Below are positions 35,950-53,200 of a stretch of 64,000 bases of DNA, piece by piece. Within the stretch, counting starts at the first letter, position 1, and the number at the start of each line of letters is the position of its first letter. The translations under genes were made by a program, and so were the position numbers. The stretch is from Gordionus sp. m RMFG-2023 (Eukaryota; Nematomorpha; Gordioida; Chordodea; Parachordodidae), in assembly GCF_954871325.1 (NCBI RefSeq), contig NC_088776.1, positions 57,560,954 to 57,624,953 of the forward strand. Reading direction: 5' to 3'. The notes beneath the pieces are model-generated. The model worked only from the letters and a program-made list of their open reading frames with translations. It searched no databases and was not told where the DNA came from.

Positions 35950-36290
35950 TAATATAGAGACAATAATGGTATAAAACCTAACTGTTAAATTATAATCTAT
36001 GTTTTAGAATTATATTTTAATAATGCTTTGTAAGATATATATCGTTTCATTTTAAGAACTCATCTTTATTTTTTTAAGATCATTAAGTTAAATAATGGGA
36101 GCTGTAAAATCAAGGACCATCATTATAGTTAAGGATATAAAATATAATATAGAGACAATAATGGTATCACACCTAACTATTTAATTATAATCTATGTTTT
36201 AAAATAATATTTTAGTAATGCTTTGTAAAATATATATTGTTTCATTTCAAGAGCTAATCTTTATTTTAACATCATTAAAGTTTACAATAT
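35950..36290. repeat. Two ~145-bp direct repeats inside the TGTAAC element
   Basis: AATATAGAGACAATAATGGT and the next ~120 bases, through ATAATCTATGTTTTA and ATGCTTTGTAA, recur about 195 bases further on with roughly 90% identity. Confidence 0.85.
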
Positions 36291-36568
36291 AATAAAATTT
36301 CTCTTTTTGATATATATAAATTTAATTAAAAAGTAGATTATATATAACAAATAAAATTAAGCATTACAAGGTGTGGTGGGTAGTCTAGTTAGTAAGACTT
36401 ACATTATCTATCCTCAAAATGCGGGTTTAAATCCATGTAGCGTACATTTTTTATTTAAATTGTTTTTTTTATCTATCTTATCTAAATAGTCGCCGCCTCT
36501 CTATAGTTTTAAATTTATATTTTTAGTCTGCATATCATACCAAATAGTGTGCGATAAGATATGCAGAT

Positions 36569-36871
36569 TAGAGGTCTGTAATGGGCGGGTTATTAGCGAA
36601 AAGATTTATTTAACCTGCCCTCGCTCTCACTTATAATTTTTTTTATATATATTTTGTTTTAAAATTATTTTATGGCTGGTTTGGCTCTTTATTTATTTTA
36701 ATGTATTTTTAATTAAACATATAATATGGAATATTATGAAAAACGATTTACTGTTCTGCTCATTTCGCCTGAAAAATATCAAATTCTCCCAAATTTTTTA
36801 ACCCTCTCGCCCAATGTTGAAAATATTTTTTTTAAAGTACGGGCGAAAAAACCACCCAATCCAGACCTCTA
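36569..36871. mobile_element. Nested hAT-like MITE (TAGAGGTCTG ends)
   Basis: TAGAGGTCTGTAATGGGCGG at the left is mirrored by CCACCCAATCCAGACCTCTA at the right. The 8-bp flanks ATGCAGAT and GTTCAGAT agree at six positions, the last five exactly. About 300 bp, non-coding. It was inserted into the TGTAAC element, so it is younger than that element. Confidence 0.75.
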
Positions 36872-37829
36872 GTTCAGATTATTGATAGGAGGCTCCAATC
36901 AATATCATAATTAAAGTTTAGCAATATTTAGGTAGGGAAGAGATCCTTACTAACATGCTAATTTACACAACATGAAATTTATAAAATAACCAAATACTCT
37001 GATCCCATGATATTTCTTATACAAAGTACATCTTCTCGATAGACATTAATTTAGACAAAGCTCATATATGACAGAAAATTTACTAGAGGCAAACCGCCTT
37101 TTCTACCCAACCCTCTAAAAATCACTGCAAAGAAACAGTAAGATAAATTCTTGGCCTAAATGGCTTAATCGTAATGCTTATTTTGTTTACCTAATATAAT
37201 GTTTTAAAGATAATCCATCCCTATATTATTTTGTACTGAATTGGGTCACAAATATTAGATAAAACTTTATTTGGTATAAGAAAATAGACGAGGAACTTTA
37301 TTGATATAAATATTTATACATATTTTTAAATTTAATAAAAACATCATGGAAAAATATAATTATTATCATATATTGCATATCAGAATGTAATTGAATATCA
37401 TTTATAAACTACAACTTTTATAAAAAATATATATATAAGGCGATAAATTATAATTTGAGCTAAAATATTTCTAAAATAAAAAATATATTGTTAAAAATTT
37501 ACTTCATAATGAAAAAGAATTTCAAATTAAATTGTATTATATAGAAATATTTCTAATTTGACAGTCTCATTCAAATCTGACGTTTTAAAAGTATATATAA
37601 ATTAATAATGCGAGATTTTAAAAATATCTATGAGATTTTGATGATTTAAATGGCCCCCAATGTATTTGAAGCGATAAAAATTAAAATCTCATGAAATCAC
37701 TTTCACACGGTGTCAGCCGTGAGATTTTGATGGTGTGAGAATTCGAAATCTCACGGTAATCACTTTCACATGTTACACCGGTCCAGATATTTTTTCTAAA
37801 AAAATTTTCAGGCCCGGCCCAGGTAAATT

Positions 37830-38849
37830 TAAAAAATGATATATTGATAATAAAAATTATACAATAAAAAAAAGATAAAAAGAATTATTGTATCTGTATG
37901 TATGATATTTTAATTTATGTGAAGAATTATTAAATACAGAGAGTTATGCAGATTTAAATAGTTGGAAATAATTAAAGTGAAGAGTAATTTTTTCCAAATC
38001 ATTTAACCGAACCTGGACTATCCTTAACACTTATAGATAATAATAAAGTAATTTAAAGATAGATTTATATTACATTTATGGTTTAAATCTTTTGATGTAA
38101 TATTCTAAATAATAAGAAGAGAGATAATTTATTAATATTCAATCCGCAAGATGGCCTATATTGTTATATCTAAAGTCACTAGTTTATAAATCTTGGGTCG
38201 TTTGTAAAAGTTTGACAAATTTCTTCTATTTTTGTATTTTAAACCACCAATTCCTATAGGCTAAACACTTAATAGGAGGCAATTTAGCCGCTGTATTGAC
38301 TAAATAGCCAAAAAGGCAAAAGAAAATTTTAAAAAAAAAACGGGGAAAAAAATGAAAAACTCGAGAATAAATACAAAAAAAAGATATACCACTAATATTT
38401 AATTATTACAACAAATTAAGAATCAAATATATGATGATATTGAAAAATGTTATATTTGACATAGATGAATTACAATGAGGAAAATAAGAACATATAACAT
38501 TTAGATAACATATTAAAAAAAGTAAGTTTTTAAAAAAGAAATAAAAACTAGATAAAGGACTAAATTTTAAAAAGGGATTATTTATGCAAGAAAATATTCA
38601 GATTTTTAAGATATGATATAGATTATAATGATGAACAACCAAACGGAGACACCAAAATAACTTTCCACATTTTTGAGCATGGTGTAAGTTATTATAATTA
38701 ATATTTTTAAGTTCGCAAGCTTAACGAATCCATTTTATAAAATAGGTGACAAAGAAAAATAAGAATAAAAGACCACACTAAGTTATTTGAATCTATTACT
38801 TAAATAAAATAGCTGTGAACGCATCAAAAATACAATTATGCTATATAGT
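37830..38849. other. AT-rich stretch without a recognised gene
   Basis: No gene or clear repeat recognised. Confidence 0.4.
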
Positions 38850-39480
38850 TGTTCCTCCCTCATATCAGAAGAACTAGGACAAGCCTCTAGTTGGCAACTC
38901 CATTGTATACTTTAAGTGGAGGAGTCTCTCTCATTTCTGTAGATAGCAGCTACGAATTTCTTTAGGCTTTAGCATCGCGAAATCTCAACTCCTAAGTAAC
39001 GACGAGTAACGCCATTGGTCTTAGACTTAATCGCGATACCTTATTACTGTATTCTCTGTCAAACGGTAAACTCCAACTGTTATTCTTTGAACTACGAGTT
39101 GAAGAGGTATATTGATTAGACATTCAAAATGCAATGTTACTATAGCCAGGACCTTAAAATCTGCTGCTAATCAAGGATTTTCATGTATTGATCCTCTTGC
39201 CCATTACAATATAAATTAGTAAACACTGGCTACCTGCCAACTATACATTACATCGCCATGACTTCAAAATCGTTCGACTTTCACGCCCTAGCCTTTTTTA
39301 AAGAGTTGTGGCACCGGATCTCTACTAGGAGAGAGGATCCCAAAGAGGGGTACTACTTACTTCAGATGGTTGTAAACATTATAAAATGCAATCATCTCAG
39401 TTTTATACTATTAATGACCGAGACGCCAAGATTTAACATAATGTGCTTGAAATACGCTTAGGCAATTCAGCTCAATTATA
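38850..39480. other. Unassigned island of higher GC content
   Basis: Noticeably less AT-rich and less homopolymeric than its surroundings, so it looks like former coding or element sequence. A plus-strand frame at 39258-39461 (SKSFDFHALAFFKELWHRIS) is the longest, but I do not recognise the product. No splice-consistent reading was found. Confidence 0.4.
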
Positions 39481-39851
39481 ACGTTGGCGCTAGAACTTGA
39501 ATCTCAGTCAATAAAAGACAGCAAAAATTAATGACAAAAAAAATGCGAGTTAAAATGAGGAGAAGTCGGGCAGCCAAAGCCAATTATGCGTTCTGGATGA
39601 AGAATTAACAAATTTTCGCCATATTTAATTAATATCATAATTAAAAAAAATTAAAAATAGGTTAAAGCTTTTATTAAAATCTGAAGTATACCATGTTAAT
39701 ATTGAATGAAAAGTATTTGCTATAATTTTTACGATAAAAATATTTACCATTAGTCTACATTTTTACAAAGGGGTTAAAAGATAATGCATTTGTCCACGAG
39801 ATTATAGAAATGGAAGCCAAGGAAGCTCATAATTTCAAATGATACACAGCA

Positions 39852-40090
39852 GGGTCGTCACAAGCCTTACAATCTCAGGGGGCTCAAAAATTATTTTCAA
39901 AATTACCCCTTTTTTTAGGTTAACATTATCAATTACCTTACCTATTTTTTAAAGCCTTTATCCAAAATTACCTTTTTTTAACTAACATCATCAAAATTAC
40001 ATTTGGTATAGTAAAAAAAATCAAAATTTTGAGAAGGTTTTTCAAATTTTTCAGGGGACTCGAGCCCCTGCATCTCCCTAGTTATAGAGT
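39852..40090. mobile_element. Short dispersed repeat (CTCAGGGGGCTCAA family), second copy
   Basis: Begins CAGGGTCGTCACAAGCCTTA then CAATCTCAGGGGGCTCAAAA, and ends TCAGGGGACTCGAGCCCCTG. It is homologous along its length to 27065-27290. Confidence 0.6.
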
Positions 40091-40375
40091 GGTAAATATA
40101 ATATAGTACAAGCCGTTTAACACACTTACCAGAAATAGGAACATAAAAAATATAGAAGATGATATAGCAAATAACAACTTATGTGTCATTCCAATTAATT
40201 TTGAAAGAAATATCAAAAGAAACTTTAAATGACAATGAAATATCAGAGAATGATATGATTAGCAACAAGAAACAAAGCATAGAACACAACATAGTCTCAA
40301 AGATGGTGACTAATTAATTCTGATTTTTAATAATGCCTATTATGTGGCCCAAATTAAATCACAAATCGGTATAAT

Positions 40376-41529
40376 TAGAGTTGTTAAGGAGCAGTGATAC
40401 AGGAGCGGCGCTCCTGGAACGCCGCTACATTTTTCAAAAACACCTGGAGCGCCCCTCCTTTTTAAAAATGAAGAGCGGGAGCGGTAGCTAGCTCCTTTTA
40501 GGGCTGGAGTGGAGGAGCGCCGCTCCACCGCTCCTTTAAATTTAAGGTTTAAATTAAATTATTTTTTAAATATTAATAATGTTTGCTAATTAAAATTATT
40601 TTATTTAAATTTATCCATTAATAAATGTTGAGCCGAGTTTTATATTGGTTTTTCATCTAATAATTTTAAATATTAAATATCAAGTTTTTCATTTTTATAT
40701 TGAAAATTTTTTGGAAAATATTGTAAGTCATATTAATATTCATTTTATAGACATATAATAAAAAATAGTTTTAGATATTATGGATTTGGAGATCATAGAA
40801 GAAGAAATCGAATTTCCATTTCCATCATACAAAAAATATTTTTAACTTCTAAAAGATGTTGATCCAAATGAACAAACAAATTTAAGAGCAAAATGCCTTT
40901 TGTGTTTAAGTAAAAGTATTTCATTTTCAAAAGTGAGCAGCTTCAATCTAAAAAAAAACATTAAAAAGTAAATTCAAAATGATAATATATTTTTTTTATT
41001 TTGGAATAATTTTTTTTAAATGGTTATAAATATTTTTGGGCAATTCATTATAGTTGAGCCTGGGTTGTTTAGATATAATGTTTTTTTTAAATATATTTTA
41101 ATATTTATTTTATCCACATTACTTGTTCAACCTCCTTTTTTATACCTGAATTAAAAAATATCTTTATAAAACGCAATACCCCTTCCCTCTAGTGTTCCTG
41201 TGGAGCGCTTATTTAGTATTGCAAAACAGGTCATAGGGGAGAGGCGTGGATGTTTGTTAGATTCTAATTTAGAAAATTTATTACTTTTAAAGGCTAATAA
41301 AAGATTATAAATATTTTGATAGATAATTTAATATAAATAAAACCTTTTGATAAAAAATCTGATTTTGTTTCGTGTACCTTCTAAAAAATATGAAAATCAA
41401 AGGAGCGGTAATAGAGTGGCGCTCCATCACGTGGAGCGGGAGCTAACTCCTTTTAAAAATGTAGTAGCGAAAGCAGGAGCTAGCTCCTTTTGAGAACGTG
41501 GGAGTTAAAAAGGAGCGTTAACAACTTTG
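40376..41529 (+). mobile_element. hAT transposon, internally deleted, with perfect 8-bp TSD
   Basis: GGTATAAT flanks both sides exactly (40368-40375, 41530-41537). The ends TAGAGTTGTTAA and TTAACAACTTTG pair except for outermost bases. GC-rich subterminal repeats (GGAGCGGCGCTCC, GGAGCTAGCTCC-type palindromes) contrast with the AT-rich interior. Inside, on the plus strand, near 40790-40970, lies a BED-finger-like start (MDLEIIEEEIEFPFPSYKKY, then AKCLLCL). Near 41190-41310 lies the C-terminal dimerisation segment (PLPSSVPVERLFSIAKQVIG, then RRGCLLDSNLENLLLLKANK). The catalytic middle is missing, so it can move only with help. A stop interrupts the N-terminal piece. Confidence 0.92.
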
Positions 41530-41938
41530 GGTATAATATATAGATTTATAAAAAAAAGAACGACGATTTAGAAATGGGCCGTAGCCTACCCTCTAACTAA
41601 TCAGCTCAAATTAAGCATAATTAGCAGCTTTAAAAAATTTACGGATATGAATATGTAAATAATATTTTCAGCTTAAAATCTAAAGATAAGTGATTCTGGC
41701 GTACTCAGTCTCAATATTTAGTTAAAAAGCTGTATTCATCCTAATAAAAGGATTTATATATTCGTTATATAATATAAGTGTAAAAGAACATAAATTATGT
41801 TACAATTAAAACACATTACTATTACAAAGGGAAAAAAGCTTTATTTCTCTAATAATATATAAACCCATTTTAAAATTACGCGCATATAACAACAAAAATG
41901 GCTGAATTCCCAGTGATTCCCTGAATAAAATTGCTGAT

Positions 41939-45948
<4,010 letters not shown>

Positions 45949-47298
45949 ATCATGAATGTGTGATTATATTTAATATTAGTGCTAAATGTTTCCAATTCTA
46001 CATATAATCACTGAAACTATTAACGAAAAAGTAAGACAAGTATATTTTAATATGTGCAATCAGTATGTCTGTAAATGGGCAATTTTATCATGTCAGAATA
46101 GACTTATTCTTATAATAAATTGAATAATTGCAACTTAATCTACTGGCAGTAGCCCCATATAGTTAATACAAGTAGGATAGTTGGGGAGAGTGAAAAACCT
46201 TCTCATTCCTCACGATTAAATATAATAAGGGAATGTTCAATATTTTCATCTGAGAAAAATAAAAATAATAGCTTCACACCAAATTGAAGATCTTTATGCT
46301 CAAAGGTTAAAAGATTATTTGCGTTAACATTGTTATAGATTTGTCACGGTCTTACCTAATAAATAAAGAAAACAATAGAGATAGAAATGGGAGCAGGAGA
46401 TAATTAATTATTTTTAATAATTTGTTAGAAATGTTAAAATGACTGTTGATAAAGTGAAGGTGGAGAAAATATTTCTTGCAAAACTTTATTTTTAGATTGT
46501 TTTTTTTTTGATAATGATTTCTTTTACTAATATAACTACTACTTTTAAAGATTTAGATTTTAAAATTAATTTTTTAAAATTATTATATTATATGCAGTAA
46601 CTCTTCCTAAATATAGAAATTTTTGGGAATGCAGTAAAGCTCGAAGTTAAAAAATTGACTAAATATTTATGTTTGGGGACTTAAAGGAGAGAATTTTCTT
46701 ATTTTTAGAACATATTTTCTAAACAAAAGCTATCGGAAGTTTGAATTAATAATGTACGTAAAATTCCGACGTTCAATTCGATTATATCCATGCAATTTAA
46801 ATTTTTTTTAGATGAGATAGAACTACAAGCAGTCATCCATATACAATAAAAATGTGTTCTTTACATAAAGGATAAAAAAAAATCACCCGCTTCTCTTATG
46901 TATAAAAATAATTTGAATACATTACACCTATAATAATTTTCAATGTTAAACTCACATATATTATTAAATAAGCGTAATTCTTGATCATTTCAAAGATAGA
47001 GGGCTTTAAATATCTTCATCATTTTTAAAAAATCAATAACGATTAAGCAGTCTAAAGCATAATATAAGTCTATGTTATTTAAGAGTGCTCGACTAGAAAT
47101 ATCATATATATATATCTAATAAATTTCGAATTAAATAGAAACCATTTTGATTTTATTTTCACTATATTTTTCTTTTATCATTATTTTCATAAAGTATATA
47201 AATTTTAATACCAATAATAATATCATCTTTATTAAAAAAATCTATAAATAGTTCCAATATAATATAAATATATTTTTAAGATAAAATATGAGCGTGCT
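45949..47298. other. Intergenic region between NELF-B and DPM1
   Basis: 1.35 kb separates the NELF-B stop codon from the DPM1 start codon; both genes run on the minus strand. It must contain the NELF-B 3' end and the DPM1 promoter. No repeat or other exon recognised. Confidence 0.6.
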
Positions 47299-50200
47299 TT
47301 AAACGTTCTCTTCCAGTAAAGAAGAATTCAGGGTTTGAAAAGCTTGATAAACTCTATAACTATGCTATAAAGTTTTTTTTGTTTCAAAAAAAAAATCAAA
47401 AATTTTATAATATTCATAATAATATGTTGGCTATAAGTGCTATAAGTGATTATATTCATTTTAAATGATCACAATTTATTGAAACCCTATTTTAAGCTCA
47501 ACAAATATTCGCAATAAATTTTCTCGTCCAATTTAATCGAATATACAAGTCAAAGATTCCTTACGAAAAAAAATAGTGATAAATGTTGGTTAATTAAATT
47601 TTGGAATCATCCTTTTTTATTCAAAAAACATGGAATGCAAAAAAAATATCGATTAATCTGCCTATGGTATTCTAGTAATTGGATTAAGGGGGGTGGGGGT
47701 ATATATTAAATACATTGTATCTTCAAAATAATATATTTTTTGTTTTCACTAAAGATTATAAATATGGGCTCTTAAAAGGATCAATTATTGGATTTTACCT
47801 GATCGGTGGGTGTAAAGGCTTCGTGTATTAATTTCGATATGGGTAAGTTGGTTAAGTTGTTAGACAGAAATGTACGTTCGTAAATTGAGTACATTGCCCT
47901 ATTTATAATATAAGTACATATTTAATTTAAAAAATTAATGCAAAATATACATAATAAAAAAATATTTTCCCAGAGCTTTTTAGAATATAATCACGATTTG
48001 GGCAAATATAGGAATCAACCGATAGCGGTATTTCAAAAAAAATCAATCTATATATTTACATATAATTAGAATTTTAAAGATTTTATTTCCCCAAAATTTT
48101 GAACAAAATCTTTTTTACGCATAAAAAACAAAATCATATAAGATATACTTATAACAAAAAAGATCTGATTTTAAGGTAACATATCCAAAATGTTTTAAGC
48201 ATTCTCAAATCTCCAAAGATTTCTTACTTTGAAGAACATTTCAGAGCTCTACATATAATAATATCAGAAGAAAATAAAATATCAATTATCAATCGATTAT
48301 TACAATATAACGGTCTCGTTATGGAGGTTAGGCGCGAAGTAGATTTCAAATATCCTTTGAATCATGGTTATACCGCCATCTTCTTTCTAAGACCGATTTT
48401 GTAAAAAAAAAATATTATATATATTTTTACAAAAAAATAAGATTTATTTGGTAATTGGTCGCTTTCAGATTTGTTAGAAATTCTTATTGAATTTAAAATA
48501 TTATTTAGATTACCCAGTGATCATAGTTAGCGCGAATTATATCAAATATACAATAATACAGCATATTTTGTGTACTTCCCCACGAATTCATGCTAACTGT
48601 GTATGCAAAGTAACCCCTCATTAACATTTTAATTCCCGGCGGGGAGTATAAAAATACAACGCCTTTTGTATAATTCGCCGAGAATTGCGCTAATTATATA
48701 TGAGATGTTAAACACAGACTCCGGAAAAAAATGGTAACCAAAAAAAGGATTTTTTTAAAATTTGAACTAGTCGTATACCACTTATTAGGTTGATGCAGCC
48801 CCACTCCATGGGCGTAACCAATAATTTTTTTAGCCGGGGCGAATAATTTACACAAAAATAGGAAATATTAATCCTCCCACCCTTAACGAACTTTGGAATT
48901 AGGATCGTCCGTCGTTGTGTTAGTTATGCTATCCCTTCTCCCGACCATGAGCATGTGTCTAGCGAGAATGGCATTGAACAATTCTGTCAATATAACAACA
49001 AGCGTGTGAGCAAACATGAGATCATCGGCCATTACAGTGCCACATTTGGCCAGGAGAGAAAGAATATTTAAGGCGGAACACTTCGAGTTGATAAAATTCT
49101 TAGATTCCCCTTTAGGATTGTGAGTCTTGGGAGGCACTAAATCCTTGGCATCATCTAGTATAGACAGATTATAGGTAAGAGTGGAAAAGTATTGAATCAC
49201 GTAATAACAGCACAATTTTTGGGCTAATGGGTTTTCCTATTTATTATTTAAAAGAAGGAGAAAAATTTATATTATAATACTCTAGTAAATAATTATTAAT
49301 GGCCTTTTAAAAATAGTATGACTTTTACTTTTTGTAGGTAATAAGGTAATTAAGATGCAACCCCCTCCCCCAAAGAGTTTTTTGAAATTAATTAGGATAT
49401 TAATTAACAAGAGTGAAAAGGGCTAATAAATAATATATGATTATTATTCTAATTTAAGTCAAAATTGGGTAAGGAGTCAACATCTAATCCTCATGAAGTT
49501 CTCTTCACGTATAAAAAGGCCACCAATTTATTATTAATCAGATGAAATGGAGTCTTTAATTTGGTTTACACTGTAACATTAATCGTAGCATAGTGTTAGA
49601 TCAATATAATACTGATGACCAGTAATATTATCAGAGTAAAAGCAGACGACCTCATTTGGAGAATAATAAATAGTAAAAACTTCAAAGAATTTAACTCGAG
49701 GTAAAATTGTTACAATAAAGTGTCTAAATGAGTAGGAGTTTGAGTGGACTCAGCAAATAAAACAATATCTGCAGCAATATTATTATAATACATGAGTCGA
49801 AATTTTCCAATTTAAAAAAATAGGGTAAGGATAACGTTGTTATTAATATATTAGAAGTGAGAATTATTATGTAATAAGAGAAAGTATGAGAGAGAAAAGA
49901 TATTTTTTAAAAAATGAAATTATTTAAGAACCCAGAAATCAATTAAAAGCATATTACTCACGTATTTGAGAACGAATCTCCTCAAAATTCCTGAGGCGTT
50001 TCCGAGTTTTTTAGTGTTGCTTGTTTCATCGCAAGTACCTTTCCCCGTTAACGAGACGTACTCTTCTTCTAGCGTCGAAACGTCGTCGTCCGCCATAACT
50101 TCGACGAGGGCGGGCAAAAATGTGGTGGTCAAATGGTCCAAGTCGTGATTATTGTCGGCATCGTATAAGGCGTAATGTGGTTGGTCAGATTTGAGCAAAT

Positions 50201-53200
50201 TTTGGACAGGGGTAAGGGCGATAGATAAAAAATGGAGGCATATGGTCAATACGGGCTCGTTCTAAACAACGTGATGGAAGAAAGGCAATTAGCTCCCATT
50301 TTAACCAACATTAAATTTATTCAAATAACGTTAATTCACAAATAAACATCGATTTCCATTATTCGAATATTATTCATTATTCCAACGGAAGATGAAAAAC
50401 GGTTCAGAACGAATAGTTTTTTTTTAAAAAATTTAAATCTCTATAACACCAAGGTAAAGATGCACCGATTTTCGCTTTTCGCCGATACCTTAATAGAGCC
50501 TTTTAAATTAAAAATTTTTTTTGCTCAAACCTAGATCAGAGAGTCGGCCTGATAATTTAAAAAAAAAATATATATATATACACATCTTTTTATGAACAAG
50601 AGAAATTTATTTTGTGAATTTTAGATTGGTTCAAGTTTGTTTGATGGAATTAAAATCGAATTTTGGGATGTAGATTTATAGAAAATTATTGTTCTCCAAG
50701 TCGAGTAAGATCCGTGTTGTTTAACAGCGCCATTTTTAAAAACGGCTAACCAAATATTTCTGACATAAATTATTACGTAAGGCTGGTTATAGATGGAGGA
50801 ATTACAATGTCGAGGCTAACGTAATATTATTTATTGCTAAAATATAAATATAAAAATTGCCGAAAGTCGAGTCGTTTAACAACACTAACCCTACATTAGT
50901 AAGCGTGAATAGCATATAAAAAAATACAGCTTATTTGTATAATTGGTCGCGAATTCGCGTTAACTATGAATGAGGGGTAAGTAAGAAGATGTTATTTTGA
51001 TTCAGTTCTCCGTGACATTAAACTATTGCTCGAAAAACGACGCTGAGGGTCCCACTACCGATGCTGACTAATGTCACCCCCCCCCCTCCCCCGCCTTGAG
51101 ATTTTAATGACGCTATTGCAGCGTACCCTATCTCGCCATATTAAATCGCTCAGTATTGTGCTTAATTAACGAAAAGTGCAGAGGATATTCAGAAATATTT
51201 GTTAACCTTTTACTCTAATTTTTTACTTTCTAAATTATGTCCCCGAGCTTAACTAATATATAATGAGGTTTTTTTTTCTTAGGAAAAGGGTTAATAATAA
51301 AAAAAATTAAGAAACTTACTCGTGGCAAACTATTCCTCTCTAAGATTTGGCTAAGAGTTTTAAGGATGGTGGAGCACAAGAAGTCAACCGTGAATGGATC
51401 TTGGAGCATAAAAACGATGATTCTAAAAAAAGAAAAAGGACATAAAAATATGTATTTTTAAGGGCAAAAAAAAGAAGTTTGAAATAAGTTTTTTTCTGGC
51501 ATATAAACAAGAAAATAATTAGATAAATGTGTAATGCATTCTTTTTTTTATATTAAACTAAATTGTGGTTGCATAACCCTGCATTCAACAGTTAGAGCGA
51601 ATTGGCGCTAACTGTGAATGCAGGGTAGGAGTTATGACAACAATTGACGATCTTGTGTATAACCCCCCTCTCCCTTCAATTACAAAAGTCAGTGGTAGGC
51701 GTATATAGATATTCCAAAGGGATAGGGCCTTAATTCGGCCAGGAATCATAGTATCTTAACTTAATGTCTCATATTCTTTTTATATAAGAATATAGGTCCG
51801 ATCTATAGTAACAGCCGAAAAATATATATATAAAAACTCACTGTATAACGTCCATGGGAAACGTTATGATAGGTCTTACGTCAGTCACGACACCTAAATC
51901 CTTTTCCGTTTTCATCTTTTTTGCATCCTTCTTGACGGCAGGAGTCGCAGAAATTGAGTCGGGCTGCGTTTTGAGGCGCTTGTGTTTAGAATTAGGGGTG
52001 GCAAGCGATGAAGCTTCACCGTTGAGCAATCGCTTATTATCCGTTCCAGTTTTTGATTTATCAGGTTTAGCCTTACTATTCGTAGTTGGTTCTTTAAGAA
52101 TAGGGCAGGCTATCACAACTTTGACTAGGGTTTCAGAAAATTAATTAATATAAATAAGTTAAATGAATAAAATTTTAAATGCTTTAAATAAATATATAAT
52201 TTAATTCATTTTTTCTTTCATTAACACGGTTTGGTATGATCGAACTAATCATTTTACCTTATGATGTGAAACCAAAATAAATATAAAAAAGCACAACCTT
52301 TTTTTCCAACGGGACGACCCTTGCTTTTAGTTTTATCTTTGGAGGTGTCACTAATAAACAGCTTGGTAGCGGTATCATCGGCGATCCCACGAGGGCTATC
52401 AGGATTTATTACCCGCGATTTCGTATTAACCGCGGTACTGCCCAGAGAAGTGGTAAATATCGACCATAGTTCTTGGCATTTGCCAATAAAATTTTCGTGA
52501 TAAGAAAATGGATCCTTATCGTTGTTATCTGCCGCGATATGCTTCTTAAAGCTGTGAGAAATTAAGGCGCTTTCTGGAATGTTCAGTTTGGATTTATTGT
52601 GGTGGTGTAAATTGTTGGGAGTTGCGGCCCTGAGGAAATAAAAACTAAAATTATATTATGCTTAAAAAGGGAATATGATTGGGCAAAGAAATCGGAGTCT
52701 GACTTATGCAAACTGGGACATTTTTTTTCTGACTCGGTTGAACAGGATTTTATCACTTTCAATCAGTCCTGGAGGATCTAGAAAATTTTTTTTGTTATCC
52801 TATCCTAAGTCCTTTTCAGGAAAAAAACATCAATTTTATTTTGGATAGGGGCAGGTTTAGAACCATTTCAAAAAAATGAAAGTGTGAATGGAAGCTCTTT
52901 AACACAAAAGGATCAATCGAATTTGCCGGACAACATTTTTGAAGCACCGGCCACGTAAATATAAGCTTAGATGCAACTAGTGCGGCGCAATTTTATCTAT
53001 TACATTAGTTTATATTGTATAAAAAACTTTTTTCCGGCCGATTCGTCGTTCCCGAATTCTTTTTTGATCATTTCACCACCATATTCGCCTTTTAAGAATG
53101 TTTCGACGCTGACGGATTTGACGTAATAGTATAGCTTGTGATATTGGTGAGGAGGGACGTTATTTTTCCCCGAAAAAGCACTGCCAGTAACGGCAAAGTT

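Larger units (their letters stand above)
35796..37777. mobile_element. 2-kb TIR element, TGTAACGTGTGAAAGTGAT ends, CCGG flanks
   Basis: The left end TGTAACGTGTGAAAGTGAT and the right end (complement TGTAACATGTGAAAGTGAT) agree at 18 of 19 positions. Both ends carry extra copies of GTGTGAAAGTGAT and GTGAGATTT words. CCGG flanks both sides (35792-35795, 37778-37781), a possible 4-bp duplication, although CCGG is itself palindromic. A GAGATTTTGATGAT...ATGGCCCCCAATGT block occurs near both ends in direct orientation. No transposase frame was found. The TGT...ACA ends with a 4-bp duplication would fit integrase-type DNA transposons such as Ginger, but that is speculation. It sits inside an older GC-rich repeat. 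Confidence 0.8.

Noticed and set aside
36365-36446. tRNA-like sequence with A-box (TAGTCTAGTTAG) and B-box (GGGTTTAAATCC)-like words
   Set aside because: The acceptor and T stems do not pair; at most a degenerate tRNA-derived promoter or chance match.
49966-50148. Plus-strand 60-aa open frame
   Set aside because: Shadow of the NELF-B exon 50261-49962.
51854-52144. Plus-strand 96-aa open frame
   Set aside because: It is the complement of a NELF-B exon with matched splice phases on both sides.
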